Origin: Bordetella flabilis
GTDB lineage: Bacteria > Pseudomonadota > Gammaproteobacteria > Burkholderiales > Burkholderiaceae_B
Reading direction: 5' to 3'
DNA: 64,000 bases
Assembly: GCF_001676725.1 (NCBI RefSeq)
Contig: NZ_CP016172.1
Coordinates: 3,658,001-3,722,000 of the forward strand
The notes beneath the pieces were generated by a model. It did not search any database. It was not told the origin of the DNA and saw only the letters and a program-made list of their open reading frames with translations. A program made the position numbers and the translations under genes. Positions 1 to 9,062 of the stretch are shown piece after piece. Position 1 is the stretch's first letter. The number at the start of each line of letters is the position of its first letter.

Positions 1-408
1 GGTCACTAGGTCGGGAAACTGCTGGCTAAGGTCCAGGTCGATCGACACCTCGGGATATCGTTCCAGGAAGCGCGTGATGGCAGGCACCAGATGGCGGCGC
101 CCGAAGGCCATGGCGGAACTGACCCGTATCAGCCCCCCCGGTGTACTTCGGTACTTCTCGATCTCGTGGCGGGCGTCCTCGGCGTGCGCCACCAGCTGGC
201 GGCAGCGCTCGTAGAACAACGCGCCGGCGGTCGTCAGGCCGATCTTGCGGGTGGTGCGATGCAGCAGCTTGACGCCCAGGGAATGCTCCAGGTCGGCGAC
301 ATGCTTGCTGGCGAGGGCCTTGGACATGCCCAGCTTTTCAGCGGCCCGGGAAAAGCTCTTCTCTTCCGCGATCACCGAAAAGGTCAGAAACTCGTTCAGA
401 TCGAGCAT
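1..408 (-). CDS. LysR-family transcriptional regulator, C-terminus cut off by window edge
   Basis: Reading leftward from an ATG at 408 gives 136 codons open to base 1. The product begins MLDLNEFLTF and shows the LysR N-terminal winged helix-turn-helix (about residues 3-60; SFSRAAEKLGMSKALASKHV) and the linker helix, then the first strand of the effector domain (GGLIRVSSAMAFGRRHLVP). Family members are about 300 residues, so roughly the last 165 are outside the window. It is divergent from the MFS transporter at 561, a layout in which LysR proteins commonly control the neighbour; that link is inference. No ligand can be predicted from the fragment. Confidence 0.85.
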   Translation of the reverse strand, partial: MLDLNEFLTFSVIAEEKSFSRAAEKLGMSKALASKHVADLEHSLGVKLLHRTTRKIGLTTAGALFYERCRQLVAHAEDARHEIEKYRSTPGGLIRVSSAMAFGRRHLVPAITRFLERYPEVSIDLDLSQQFPDLVT

Positions 409-560
409 GGGCTGTCTCCGCACCGCGGCGCGGCGTGTCTCCATTGGTATCCGTCACAAGGATTTTGACACGCCCGCCGCCGGACCGGTGCCGGCACACT
501 GCGAGGAACCGCCGCGCGGGCCTTCACGCCTGCGCTTTACACCCTGCTTCCCGCTGCCGC

Positions 561-2018
561 ATGACCGTCATCCATACCGATATCCCGGCACGACTGGACC
601 GCCTGCCCTGGTCCGCATGGCATACCCGGGTAGTCGTCTCGCTGGGCGTCGCCTGGGTGCTCGATGGGCTCGAAGTCACCTTGGTCGGATCGTTGGGCAG
701 CGTGCTGGAGCGGCCCGACACGCTGGGCCTGAGCGCGGCCCAGGTCGGTTGGTCCGGCTCGCTCTACATTGCCGGGGCCGTCGTGGGCGCCCTGGTATTC
801 GGCCGGATGGCGGACCGCCTGGGCCGCAAGCGGCTCTTCCTGATCACGCTGGCGGTCTACATGGTGGCGACCCTGCTCACCTCGCTGTCCGACGGCTTCG
901 TTTTTTTCTCGATCTGCCGCTTCGCGACGGGCCTGGGCATCGGCGGCGAGTACGCCGCAATCAATTCGGCCATCGATGAATTGATTCCGGCCCGCGTACG
1001 CGGCCGGGTCAGCCTGGCCATCAATGGCAGTTTCTGGGTGGGCGCGGCCCTTGGCGCCGCGCTGAGCCTGGTTTTGCTGGACGCGCGGGTGCTGGGCCCG
1101 GAAAACGGCTGGCGGGCCGGGTTCGCGCTCGGCGCGGTCCTGGCGCTGGCGATCCTGCTGATACGGCGGCATGTTCCGGAAAGTCCGCGCTGGCTCATTT
1201 CGCACGGACGCGAGGCCGAGGCGCGAGCCATCATCGAAGCGATCGAGGCGGAAGCCACCCGCCGGCACGGCCCGCTGGCGCCCGTCACCGGACGGGTCAC
1301 CTTCACGCGGCACTCGTCGCCGTCCTTGCGCGAGGTCGCGCATGTGCTGCTGCGGCGCTACCGACGGCGCAGCGTCGTCGCCCTGGCCATGATGGTTTCC
1401 CAGGCCTTCTTCTACAACGCCATCTTCTTCACGTACTCGCTGGTGCTGACGCGCTTCATGGGCGTACCGGAAGGCCGCGTGGCCTTGTACATCTTCCCTT
1501 TCGCCCTGGGCAACGTGCTGGGCCCGCTGCTGCTCGGCCCGCTGTTCGACAGCGTCGGCCGGCGGCGCATGATCGCGGCGACCTATGTATCGGCCGGCGT
1601 CGCGCTGGCCCTGACGGGATGGGCATTCATGCTCGGCATCCTGGACGCCCGCAGCCTGGCCTGGTGCTGGTCGGTGGTGTTCTTCCTCGCCTCGGCCGCC
1701 GCCAGTTCGGCCTACTTGACGATCAGCGAGGTCTTTCCACTGGAGACACGGGCGCTGGCCATCTCGGCTTTCTATGCCGTGGGCACCGGCGCCGGCGGTT
1801 TCGTCGGACCGGTGCTGTTCGGCATGCTGATCGAAAGCGGCAGCCGCGATGCGGTCGCGGTGGGCTATGGGGTGGCCGCCGTGCTCGTCATCGCAGCCGG
1901 AGTGTTGGCCCTGCGCCACGGCGTGGACGCCGAACGCAAGTCGCTCGAGGCCATTGCGAGCCCCCTGGGCGCGGAAGAACCATCGGGGCGGGCGCAAGGC
2001 ATCCGCGCTGAACTATGA
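561..2018 (+). CDS. MFS transporter (12-TM, sugar/organic-acid porter type)
   Basis: A 485-residue protein from ATG 561 (MTVIHTDIPARL). It shows the major facilitator layout: two six-helix halves, the loop 2-3 signature FGRMADRLGRKR, its second-half copy FDSVGRRR, and the PESPRWL motif at the end of helix 6 seen in sugar-porter and organic-acid/H+ symporter branches. It would sit in the inner membrane and import a small, probably anionic, solute by proton symport. An in-frame extension to 435 is possible but reads as basic, non-membrane sequence, so I prefer 561. The divergent LysR gene may regulate it (inference). Substrate unknown. Confidence 0.85.
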   Translation: MTVIHTDIPARLDRLPWSAWHTRVVVSLGVAWVLDGLEVTLVGSLGSVLERPDTLGLSAAQVGWSGSLYIAGAVVGALVFGRMADRLGRKRLFLITLAVYMVATLLTSLSDGFVFFSICRFATGLGIGGEYAAINSAIDELIPARVRGRVSLAINGSFWVGAALGAALSLVLLDARVLGPENGWRAGFALGAVLALAILLIRRHVPESPRWLISHGREAEARAIIEAIEAEATRRHGPLAPVTGRVTFTRHSSPSLREVAHVLLRRYRRRSVVALAMMVSQAFFYNAIFFTYSLVLTRFMGVPEGRVALYIFPFALGNVLGPLLLGPLFDSVGRRRMIAATYVSAGVALALTGWAFMLGILDARSLAWCWSVVFFLASAAASSAYLTISEVFPLETRALAISAFYAVGTGAGGFVGPVLFGMLIESGSRDAVAVGYGVAAVLVIAAGVLALRHGVDAERKSLEAIASPLGAEEPSGRAQGIRAEL

Positions 2019-2065
2019 TGTAGACGTTCTTCGCTATGCAACATCAACGAAGCTTAGGGGTTCGC

Positions 2066-2449
2066 ATGATCTGGAAGCTCATCCCTGTCGTCCTGCTCGC
2101 CGGCCTGACCGCTTGCGCGAACACCGGCCGTTCCACGTCGTCGGCCGATACCAGCGATACGACGGCATCCTCCACGTCTTCTTCCACCACCGGCGCAGGC
2201 GGTTATGGCGGCGGTTCAGACGGCTACACGACCTTTTCCAGTAACCAAATGTGCGATGCACAGCCGGTGCAGAACCTGATCGGCACCCGGCTCACGCCCG
2301 ATGTGGAAAGCAAGATCCGCCAAGCCTCGTCATCGTCAAAGACCCGCGTCCTGAAGCCGGGCGAGGTCATGACCATGGAATACGACCCGCGCCGGATCAA
2401 CCTGATCCTGGACCAGCAAGGCGCCCTGTCGGCGCTGCGCTGCGGCTGA
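2066..2449 (+). CDS. Lipoprotein with I78-family peptidase inhibitor domain
   Basis: 127 residues from ATG 2066, preceded by an AGGGG Shine-Dalgarno. The N-terminus is a lipoprotein signal with lipobox LTAC (lipidated Cys17). A Ser/Thr/Gly-rich linker (about 20-57) follows, then a C-terminal domain with the pattern [11 protein letters not shown]...[25 protein letters not shown] typical of the I78 inhibitor family, small potato-inhibitor-like proteins that block serine proteases. A periplasmic or outer-membrane-anchored inhibitor role is inferred from the family. It is followed 47 bases later by an unrelated GFA-type gene in the same direction. Confidence 0.75.
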   Translation: MIWKLIPVVLLAGLTACANTGRSTSSADTSDTTASSTSSSTTGAGGYGGGSDGYTTFSSNQMCDAQPVQNLIGTRLTPDVESKIRQASSSSKTRVLKPGEVMTMEYDPRRINLILDQQGALSALRCG

Positions 2450-2496
2450 CGCCCAGGCTTGCCGCCTTGGGGCGCACCGGCTCTCCCGGACAGCGT

Positions 2497-2847
2497 ATGA
2501 AACAGACGTACCACGGTTCCTGCCACTGCGGCGCGGTGCGCTTCGAGATCGATGCCGACCTGGACCACGTCCGGGTATGCGATTGCTCGATGTGCCGGCG
2601 GCGCGGCGCGCTGCTGCACAGGATCGCCGATCAGGACCTGCGCCTGCTGACGGCGATGGACGCGTTGTCGGAATACCGCTGGCACACGAAGGCCGCGCGG
2701 GACTATTTCTGCAAGGTATGCGGGATCCAGCCCTTCCGCCGCCCGCGCACCGCGCCGGAGCAATGGAGCGTGAATGTGCGCTGCCTGGACGGCGTCGACC
2801 TCGACGCGATTCCGATAACGTACACACACGGCAGCCGGTTGGCTTGA
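2497..2847 (+). CDS. GFA-family (Mss4-fold, CENP-V/GFA) zinc protein
   Basis: 116 residues from ATG 2497. It carries the cysteine pattern of the glutathione-dependent formaldehyde-activating (GFA) family: CHCGAVRF near residue 10, [11 protein letters not shown] near 27-37, and [10 protein letters not shown] in the middle. These cysteines bind structural and catalytic zinc. The family name derives from one enzyme that helps form S-hydroxymethylglutathione; most members have no proven substrate. The upstream reading frame to 2251 overlaps the I78 gene and lacks the fold, so 2497 is the start. A reductase gene follows 35 bases downstream. Confidence 0.8.
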   Translation: MKQTYHGSCHCGAVRFEIDADLDHVRVCDCSMCRRRGALLHRIADQDLRLLTAMDALSEYRWHTKAARDYFCKVCGIQPFRRPRTAPEQWSVNVRCLDGVDLDAIPITYTHGSRLA

Positions 2848-2882
2848 CGGCGCGACCGGACCGCCACAACCGGAGACAGCTC

Positions 2883-3725
2883 ATGCCCTCCACCCGCACG
2901 CTGGTCTTTCGCGATGGATGGTCGGTGCCCGTCCTGGGCCAGGGGACCTGGTTCATGGGAGAGTCCGCGCAGCATGCCGACGCCGAGATCCGTGCGCTGC
3001 AGGCCGGCATCGACGCCGGCTTGACGCTGATCGATACGGCCGAGATGTACGCCGACGGGCGCGCGGAGGAAATCGTGGGCCGCGCCATCCGGGGGCGGCG
3101 CGACGGCGTCGCGCTGGTCAGCAAAGTGCTGCCGGGCAACGCTTCCCGGCGCGGCGTCGCGCAGGCCTGCGAAGGCAGCCTGCGCCGCCTGGGCACGGAC
3201 CGCATCGACCTTTATCTGTTGCACTGGCGTGGCCCGCATCCCCTGGCGGAAACCGTCGAGGCCCTGGAGCGCCTGGTTGGCGACGGCAAGATCGCGCGAT
3301 GGGGCGTCAGCAACTTCGACACGGACGACATGCAGGAGCTGGCCGGACTGCCTGGCGGTGACGCGGTCCAGGCCAACCAGGTGCTCTACAACCTGGGACG
3401 CCGCGGCATCGAATACGATCTGCTGCCGTGGTGCCGGGCGCGCACGGTTCCCGTCATGGCGTATTCGCCGATCGAGCAGGGCCGCCTGCTGCGCGACCCC
3501 GCGCTGGGACGGGTGGCGGCGCGCCACGGCGTGACCCCGGCGGCGGCCGCGCTGGCCTGGGTACTGCGCGAGCCGGGCATCATCGCCATCCCGAAAACGT
3601 CCTCCCTGGAACACCTGAAGCAGAACCTGGCATGCCTAGAGCTGTCACTCGCGGCCGAGGACCTTGCCGAACTGGACCGGGCCTTTGCCCCACCGCGGCG
3701 CAAGCGTGCGCTGGAGATGCTGTAG
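2883..3725 (+). CDS. Aldo/keto reductase
   Basis: 280 residues from ATG 2883, with GGAGACAG-like ribosome-binding sequence just upstream. It has the AKR barrel with the full catalytic tetrad: Asp51 and Tyr56 ([10 protein letters not shown]), Lys81 (LVSKVLPG) and His114 (DLYLLHW). The NADP-binding end has AIPKTSS. Such enzymes reduce aldehydes or ketones with NADPH in the cytoplasm. Substrate cannot be told from sequence. It converges with the EamA exporter at 3756-4679, with only 30 bases between stop codons and no obvious terminator. Confidence 0.88.
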   Translation: MPSTRTLVFRDGWSVPVLGQGTWFMGESAQHADAEIRALQAGIDAGLTLIDTAEMYADGRAEEIVGRAIRGRRDGVALVSKVLPGNASRRGVAQACEGSLRRLGTDRIDLYLLHWRGPHPLAETVEALERLVGDGKIARWGVSNFDTDDMQELAGLPGGDAVQANQVLYNLGRRGIEYDLLPWCRARTVPVMAYSPIEQGRLLRDPALGRVAARHGVTPAAAALAWVLREPGIIAIPKTSSLEHLKQNLACLELSLAAEDLAELDRAFAPPRRKRALEML

Positions 3726-3755
3726 CGGGCCATCGCGCTGCACGCGACGCCGGCA

Positions 3756-4679
3756 TCAACGACGCCGTCGCGTCGCCGTGGCGACCACCGATCCCCCGAT
3801 GATGAGCAAGGCGGACAGCAACAGCGTCAACCGTGCCGGCGTTTCCCCAGCCGCCACCAGCAGTACCGTGGACAGCAACGGCGCCAGATAGGACAGCGGC
3901 CCCAGCAGCGCCAGATGGCCGTGCTTGGTGGCATAGTCCCACGCCAGGAAGGCCAGCCCGGTGGGACCGAGCCCCAGCAATACGATCGCCGCCCATTGCG
4001 CCGCGCCGACCGGCACGGTGGTCTCCAGCAGGACATGGCAGATCGCGCCCGCCACCGCGACCAGGCCGCACACGCCGACCATCATGCTGCTGGGCGCACT
4101 GGCATAGCGGCGGTTCAAGACCGAATAGCCAGCCCATATCACGGCGCAGCCGAAGGCGGCCGCGATGCCCGCCACCGGCCACGCGGCGCCGCTGCCCTCG
4201 CCGCGTTCCAGCGCGATGAGGGCCGTCCCGGCCAGGCCCAGCACGGCGCCGGCCAGGTGACGTGCGTACAGGCGCCCCCCCGCCAGTGCCGAGAAAAGCA
4301 CGATGAACAGTGGCCACAAGTACGCGATCAAGCTGGCCTGCGCGGCCGGCGCATGCGACAGCGCATAGAAATACAGCGCGTGGTAGCAGAAAATGCCGCT
4401 GAAACTGAGCAGCCACGGCCGCAGCGGTTGCCGCATGTCGGCCAGCGCGGCGCGGCCGCGCGGCAACAGCACGGCGACCCCGCCGGCAAAGGCGACGCCG
4501 AAGCTCAGCGCGAGCAGCTGGAACGGAGGCAGCGCGCCGGTGCGAACGGTCAGCAAGGCCAACGCCGCCCAGAGCAGGATGGCGATCACCCCGATACCCG
4601 TCGCCCGCGCCGCCGATCCGGCATGCCCCGTGGTCGCTGCTTGCACCGCCCGCTCCTTTACACGTGTCGAGGTCCGCAA
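3756..4679 (-). CDS. EamA/DMT-family inner-membrane exporter, YddG-like
   Basis: 307 residues starting MRTSTRVKERAV at 4679. Two EamA repeats give about ten hydrophobic helices (for example GIGVIAILLWAALALLTV near the start and LSTVLLVAAGETPARLTLLLSALLII near the end). The sequence style, including the helix 3-4 LIAYLWPLFIVLFSAL segment, resembles the aromatic amino-acid exporter YddG, so efflux of amino acids or related metabolites is a fair guess. It is transcribed away from the AKR gene and downstream of the AraC regulator on the same strand (63 bases apart). Specificity is not proven. Confidence 0.78.
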   Translation of the reverse strand: MRTSTRVKERAVQAATTGHAGSAARATGIGVIAILLWAALALLTVRTGALPPFQLLALSFGVAFAGGVAVLLPRGRAALADMRQPLRPWLLSFSGIFCYHALYFYALSHAPAAQASLIAYLWPLFIVLFSALAGGRLYARHLAGAVLGLAGTALIALERGEGSGAAWPVAGIAAAFGCAVIWAGYSVLNRRYASAPSSMMVGVCGLVAVAGAICHVLLETTVPVGAAQWAAIVLLGLGPTGLAFLAWDYATKHGHLALLGPLSYLAPLLSTVLLVAAGETPARLTLLLSALLIIGGSVVATATRRRR

Positions 4680-4742
4680 GCATACGCGCCGACGCGTGGG
4701 TGCAGTTGTCCAGGATTGCGCGGTTTTGTGCCAGGAACGGTT

Positions 4743-5483
4743 CTAGAGCCCGGGGCCGGATCCCTTCATGCCTCGACGGTAGGCCGCGGGCGTCACGCCG
4801 CGCGATCGACGCAACCGTCGCGTCAGGGTGCTCTGGTCGGCGTGGCCGGTGCGCCGCGCGATCTCGGCAATGGGCAGGGAGGTGGCCGCCAGCAGGTGCT
4901 GGGCACCATCCAGGCGCAGTTCCGCCAGCGTGTCATGCGGCGTCCGCCCGAGGCGGTCGCGGAATAGCCGGTAGAGGCGGGTCGGGCCGGCGCCCGCGGC
5001 GCGGGCGATATCGGCCACCGTCAGGTCGCGGTCCAGGTAGCGGCGCATATGCCGCAGCGCGCGTTCGACGATGGCCTCGTCCGCGCCGCGCGGCATAGGA
5101 CGCGGACCCGTGAGGGTCGCCAGCAGCAACGCTCCCCAGGGCTCGCGCATGGCGGCGGGGATATCGTCCTGGGCACCGACGCCGCCGAGGAAATCGAGCA
5201 AATGCTGCAAGGGCGGCGAAATGACGAAAAACGGGGAATCGATGCCCTGCACGGCTTGCGCGGGCACGTCCAGCACCACGAAGCTGTTCGGGCCGCGCGC
5301 CCAGAAGGCATGGTCGCTGCCCGCCGGGATAAAGGCGCCGCGGCCCTGCGCCACGACGCCGCCGCGGCCGTCTATATCCAGATGCAGCGCACCGGCGCGC
5401 GGCAGCACGATCTGGTGGAAATCGTGCTGATGCAGTCTGACCTCGTCGTCGTAGCGCCGCAGGCTGAGCTGGTGTGCCGTCAT
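4743..5483 (-). CDS. AraC-family transcriptional regulator with N-terminal cupin
   Basis: 246 residues from ATG 5483 (MTAHQLSLRRY). The N-terminal half is a cupin-like sensor (HQHDFHQIVLPRAGALHLDIDG...FIPAGSDHAFWA). The C-terminal half has two HTH motifs of the AraC/XylS type: DLTVADIARAAGAGPTRLYRLF and LPIAEIARRTGHADQSTLTRRLRRSRGVTPAAYR. An upstream in-frame ATG at 5525 adds 14 residues; neither start has a clear Shine-Dalgarno, so the start is uncertain. The likely target is the EamA exporter just downstream on the same strand. The cupin resembles those of regulators responding to amino acids or aromatics, which is inference only. Confidence 0.82.
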   Translation of the reverse strand: MTAHQLSLRRYDDEVRLHQHDFHQIVLPRAGALHLDIDGRGGVVAQGRGAFIPAGSDHAFWARGPNSFVVLDVPAQAVQGIDSPFFVISPPLQHLLDFLGGVGAQDDIPAAMREPWGALLLATLTGPRPMPRGADEAIVERALRHMRRYLDRDLTVADIARAAGAGPTRLYRLFRDRLGRTPHDTLAELRLDGAQHLLAATSLPIAEIARRTGHADQSTLTRRLRRSRGVTPAAYRRGMKGSGPGL

Positions 5484-5704
5484 GCAGGGGAAAGCGGTTA
5501 AGGTTGCGGGTCGAGCGACGAGCATAACGAAAACGGCACGCCGCTCCAAGCGCGGCCCGGGCCGGCGCTTCGACACGGGAAGGGCCCCGCCCCGGATATG
5601 TCCGGCGCGAGGCTCCTTCGACTGTGGACAGGCCATCCCGGCCCCGTGCCGGTCGGTTCGGCGGGCAACGCCAATACCAGCCAACCGGCGCGGGGACCCC
5701 GTTC

Positions 5705-6505
5705 CTAGCCCTGCGCCTGCGTGATGCGGGCCGGCAGGTCGCGGCCGTGATACTTCTTGTAGATGGCGTTCAGCTTGCCATTCTTCAGGTTCTCGCGCAC
5801 CCATTGATCGACCCAGTCCTTGAGCGCCGGCTGGTTCTTCTGGATGGCGATGCCCAGGTCGAAATCCTTCTGCTCGAACTTCATTTCCAGGTTGCGCCGG
5901 GGAGCGCGCTTCTGCATTTCGGCCAGGTTCGACGGAGTACTGGAGAAGATATCGATCTGCCCGGTGACCATGGACGTAATCAAGGTGGCGTCGTCCTCGT
6001 AGCGCTTGATATCGGCGCCCTTGGCCAACTGGGTGGTGATGCTGTCGTTCACGGTGGCGCGGGTCAGGCCGATGGTTTTGCCTGACAGGTCGGAATACCC
6101 CGCGATCTTGATGTCCTTGGGCGCGCCCACGATCAGCGAGATCACGGCGTAGGGCACGGAGAAGTCCACCACCTGGGCCCGCTCGGGTGTGATGGACAGG
6201 TCGGCGACCACCAGGTCGGCACGCCGCGCCTGCAGGGTCGGCACGCGCGCGGCGTTGGTGACCTGCACGATCTCCAGCTTCACGCCCAGGTCCTTGGCCA
6301 GCAATTGCGCGGTGTCGACATCCGAACCGGTCGGCTTGAGGTTGTCATCGACATAGCTGAACAGGGGCGTGCCCATCGCGATGGCGACGCGTATCTTGCC
6401 CGCCTTCTTGATGTCGGCCAGTTCGTCCGCCATGACGGCGTGCGCGCTGCCTGCCAGCAACAGCGCGGCGGTGCAGCCGCGCAGGAACAGGCGTTTGAGT
6501 TTCAA
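5705..6505 (-). CDS. Polar amino-acid type ABC transporter substrate-binding protein
   Basis: 266 residues starting at a TTG (6505) with a strong GAGGAGA Shine-Dalgarno five bases upstream; no ATG in this frame fits before the signal peptide. Sec signal peptide with AHA/ADE cleavage region (about residue 23), then a family 3 solute-binding (PBPb) domain: KAGKIRVAIAMGTPLFSYVDDNLKPTGSDVDTAQLLAKDLGVKLEIVQV and LVVADLSITPERAQVVDFS. It delivers a polar amino acid or related solute to the two permeases encoded upstream. It is the last gene of the four-gene operon reading 8675 to 5705, 58 bases after the ATPase. Confidence 0.88.
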   Translation of the reverse strand: MKLKRLFLRGCTAALLLAGSAHAVMADELADIKKAGKIRVAIAMGTPLFSYVDDNLKPTGSDVDTAQLLAKDLGVKLEIVQVTNAARVPTLQARRADLVVADLSITPERAQVVDFSVPYAVISLIVGAPKDIKIAGYSDLSGKTIGLTRATVNDSITTQLAKGADIKRYEDDATLITSMVTGQIDIFSSTPSNLAEMQKRAPRRNLEMKFEQKDFDLGIAIQKNQPALKDWVDQWVRENLKNGKLNAIYKKYHGRDLPARITQAQG

Positions 6506-6563
6506 GTGTGTCTCCTCGGATAGCCGTGATCGGCGTTGATGAAAGGGTTGCGGGCCGCGGGCA

Positions 6564-7292
6564 CTACAGGCCGTTGCCCAGGAAGGCGCGCAATTCGGGC
6601 GTGCGCGGGTCGTCCAGCATGCTGCCATCGCCGACTTCCCACACCTTGCCCTGGTGCATGTAGATGATGCGGTCGGCCACGCGCTTGGCGAAGGCCATCT
6701 CGTGGGTCACCAGCAGCATGGTCATGCCGCCGGCGGCCAGGTCTTCCATGACGCGCAGCACCTCGCCGGTCAGCTGGGGATCGAGCGCGGAGGTGACTTC
6801 ATCGAACAGCATGACCTTGGGCGACATCGCCAGCGAGCGCGCGATGGCCACGCGCTGCTGCTGGCCGCCGGAAAGCTGCTCCGGATAAGCGTCCGCCTTC
6901 TGGGCCAGGCCGACCTGCTCCAGCACCGACAGCGCGATGCCGCGCGCTTCGTCGCGGGGCTTCTTCTTGACGTGGCGCAGCGCCAGCATGATGTTCTCCT
7001 GCACCGTCAGGTGGGCGAACAGGTTGTAGCTCTGGAACACGATGCCGACCTCCAGGCGTAGCTGGCGCAGGTCGACACCCGGGTCGTCGACGCGGATGCC
7101 GCAGACCTCGATACTGCCCTGGTCGATGGTTTCCAGACGGTCGATACAGCGCAGCGCCGTGCTTTTTCCGGATCCGCTGGCGCCGATCACCGCGATCATC
7201 TCGCCCTTGGCGACCTCGAACGAGACGCCTTGCAGGACCTGGTTCGAGCCGAAGCGCTTGTAGACGTCGTCCAGCTTAACGATTGCCGACAT
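6564..7292 (-). CDS. Amino-acid ABC transporter ATP-binding protein (GlnQ/HisP type)
   Basis: 242 residues, full length for the family. Walker A GASGSGKS at 37-44, Q-loop VFQSYNLF, ABC signature LSGGQQQRVAIARSLA, Walker B VMLFDEVTSALDP, and switch His in LLVTHEM. It energises import through the two permeases. The start overlaps the end of the upstream permease gene by 17 bases (7276-7292), typical of translational coupling. The Walker B region reads DEVTSALDP rather than DEPTSALDP, a common variant in this subfamily. Confidence 0.93.
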   Translation of the reverse strand: MSAIVKLDDVYKRFGSNQVLQGVSFEVAKGEMIAVIGASGSGKSTALRCIDRLETIDQGSIEVCGIRVDDPGVDLRQLRLEVGIVFQSYNLFAHLTVQENIMLALRHVKKKPRDEARGIALSVLEQVGLAQKADAYPEQLSGGQQQRVAIARSLAMSPKVMLFDEVTSALDPQLTGEVLRVMEDLAAGGMTMLLVTHEMAFAKRVADRIIYMHQGKVWEVGDGSMLDDPRTPELRAFLGNGL

Positions 7293-7929
7293 TCAGCTTG
7301 TTCTCCATCGATTGGCTCCAGCGCGACAGCGGATAGCACAGCAGGAAGTAGAAGGCCGCGACCAGCCCGAAGACCAGGAAGGGCTCGAAGATCGAGTTGT
7401 TGATGATCTGGCCGGCGCGCGTCAGTTCGATGAAGCCGATCACCGACGCCAGCGAGGTCATCTTGATCAGTTGCACCAGGAACCCGACTGTCGACGGCAA
7501 GGCGAGCCGCACGGCCTGCGGGATGATGACCAGGCGCAGCGTCTGCCAGCGCGTCATGGCCAGGCATTCCGAGGCCTCCCACTGCGGCTTGGGCATGGCG
7601 TCCACGCAGCCGCGCCAGATGTCGCCCAGATAGGCGCTGCTGTAGATCATCAGCGCCAGCCCCGCGGCCACAAGCGCGGGCACCTCGTAGCCGTAGAACG
7701 ACAGGCCGAAGTAGACGATGAACAGCAGGATCAGCAGCGGGATACCCTGGATGATCTCGATATACAGCAGCGCCGCGGTGCGCAGCCAGGGTCGCGCCGA
7801 AATGCGCGCGAGCATGATGGCGAAGCCGCCGATGCTGCCCAGCACGAAAGCAAGCACCGACAATGTCAGCGTCCAGCCGATCGACTGCACCAGGTACCAG
7901 AAGTGGGCCATCGTAAAACCGTGCATCAT
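7276..7929 (-). CDS. Amino-acid ABC transporter permease, second subunit
   Basis: 217 residues from ATG 7929, the first of two adjacent ATGs; its first four bases (ATGA) overlap the stop of the preceding permease. It has the HisM/GlnP permease architecture with about five membrane segments and the EAA loop (EASECLAMTRWQTLRLVIIPQAVRLALPSTV) that docks on the ATPase. A later ATG at 7914 is possible. Together with the permease at 7926-8675 it forms a heterodimeric inner-membrane channel for a polar amino-acid-like solute. Confidence 0.9.
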   Translation of the reverse strand: MMHGFTMAHFWYLVQSIGWTLTLSVLAFVLGSIGGFAIMLARISARPWLRTAALLYIEIIQGIPLLILLFIVYFGLSFYGYEVPALVAAGLALMIYSSAYLGDIWRGCVDAMPKPQWEASECLAMTRWQTLRLVIIPQAVRLALPSTVGFLVQLIKMTSLASVIGFIELTRAGQIINNSIFEPFLVFGLVAAFYFLLCYPLSRWSQSMENKLNVGNR

Positions 7930-8675
7930 GCTGCTCCGCGCCGGATGGCCGATGACACGCTGGCGCGCCGGGACGCCGCCCTGCCCGCCTGCGCCGCCGC
8001 GCGTCGTACGACGCGACGGCGCTTGAAGGCGTATTCCCCGATGGCCCACGCCGCCAGCTTGATCAGCAGCGACAGCGCCAGGTACAGCGCCGCCACGACG
8101 ATATAGGTTTCGAGCGAACGGAAGGTGTCGGACTGCACGGTATTGGCGATCGCGGTCAGTTCCTCGGCCGAGATCTGCGAGGCCACCGCGGAGGCCTGCA
8201 TCATCAGCAGGAATTGGCCCGTCAGTGCCGGGTACACCTTCTCGATCGAAGGCTGCAGCATCACGTGCCAGCCGATGCGCCACCGCGACAGGCCCAGGCA
8301 CTCCGCGGCTTCGATCTGGCCACGCGGCACGGCCTCCAGGCCCGCACGGATGATCTCCGCCGCATAAGCGCCGATATTGAAGACCATGGCCAATACGGCC
8401 GCCGTGAAGGTGGGCAGGCGGATACCGGCGCTGGCAAGCCCGAAGAACAGGATGAAAATCTGTACCAGGAAAGGCGTATTGCGGATCGCCTCGATATAGA
8501 TGCCGCAGACGCGGGCCAGGAACCGGTAGCGGCTGCGTTTGGCGAAAGCCACCGCGGTGCCCAGCATGACGCCGAAGAAGATCGCCACGGCCGTCATCTT
8601 CAGGGTCAGCCAGGCGCCTTCGAGGAACACCGGCCAGTACGGCCAGAGGCTGCTGAAATCCAGGGAAAAGCTCAT
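7926..8675 (-). CDS. Amino-acid ABC transporter permease, first subunit
   Basis: 249 residues from ATG 8675 (MSFSLDFSSLWPY), preceded by a purine-rich AGAGACAGAG. Several hydrophobic helices and the EAA loop (EAAECLGLSRWRIGWHVMLQPSIEKVYPALTGQF) identify a HisQ/HisM family permease. The C-terminus carries an unusual basic, Ala/Arg-rich cytoplasmic tail of about 40 residues (KRRRVVRRAAAQAGRAASRR). It is the first gene of the importer operon; the region upstream contains an inverted repeat at 8795-8812 that could be its operator. An extended frame to 8831 lacks a ribosome-binding site and is not used. Confidence 0.9.
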   Translation of the reverse strand: MSFSLDFSSLWPYWPVFLEGAWLTLKMTAVAIFFGVMLGTAVAFAKRSRYRFLARVCGIYIEAIRNTPFLVQIFILFFGLASAGIRLPTFTAAVLAMVFNIGAYAAEIIRAGLEAVPRGQIEAAECLGLSRWRIGWHVMLQPSIEKVYPALTGQFLLMMQASAVASQISAEELTAIANTVQSDTFRSLETYIVVAALYLALSLLIKLAAWAIGEYAFKRRRVVRRAAAQAGRAASRRASVSSAIRRGAA

Positions 8676-9062
8676 CGCGCGCTCTGTCTCTTTCTTTATG
8701 GATCCACGCTCGTGGCGTGGCCGCTTCTTGGATCGCGCGCCGCCTGGCGCCGGTGGGACGAGACGGTAAACGCGCCGCAAAAAATATAGCATCGATGTAC
8801 GACAACGTACATGGTGGGTATACCCCAACACACTGACTTCACATTGCTGTCGCCTAGCTGAACGCAGACTAAATCGCCGCGACCGGAGCTACGCAGCAGC
8901 CTAGTCATACGATGACCTGCCGCGCTCCATGGGGCAATATTCGGAGTGCGCCCAGGGCGCGCCGCTCCTAGACTGGCGGTTCGCTGATCGCCATCGCAGC
9001 CGGGCTTTACGCAGTCCATGCCCTTGCCAGCGCCATTGCCATCGCCGCACCGAGGTTCCCCC
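8676..9062. other. Divergent intergenic region between ABC importer and oxygenase gene
   Basis: 387 bases with no convincing gene. On the minus side there is an AT-rich stretch (8781-8790) reading TATATT on the lower strand that could be a -10 element for the importer. A perfect 7-bp inverted repeat lies just upstream of it (8795-8812, listed separately). Toward 9062 a GAGG lies seven bases before the ATG of the oxygenase gene. No other structure stood out. Confidence 0.5.
8795..8812. promoter_or_regulatory. Inverted repeat, candidate operator of the amino-acid ABC operon
   Basis: ATGTACG and CGTACAT form a perfect inverted repeat separated by ACAA, about 120 bases upstream of the first permease start and overlapping the likely -35/-10 zone for leftward transcription. 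GTAC-centred palindromes are common for GntR/FCD-type regulators. No such gene is adjacent, so the binding protein is unknown. Confidence 0.4.

Noticed and set aside
5548..5570. AAGCGC/GCGCTT hairpin between AraC and SBP genes
   Set aside because: Short stem around a self-complementary GC core, no T-run; such structures are expected by chance at this GC content.
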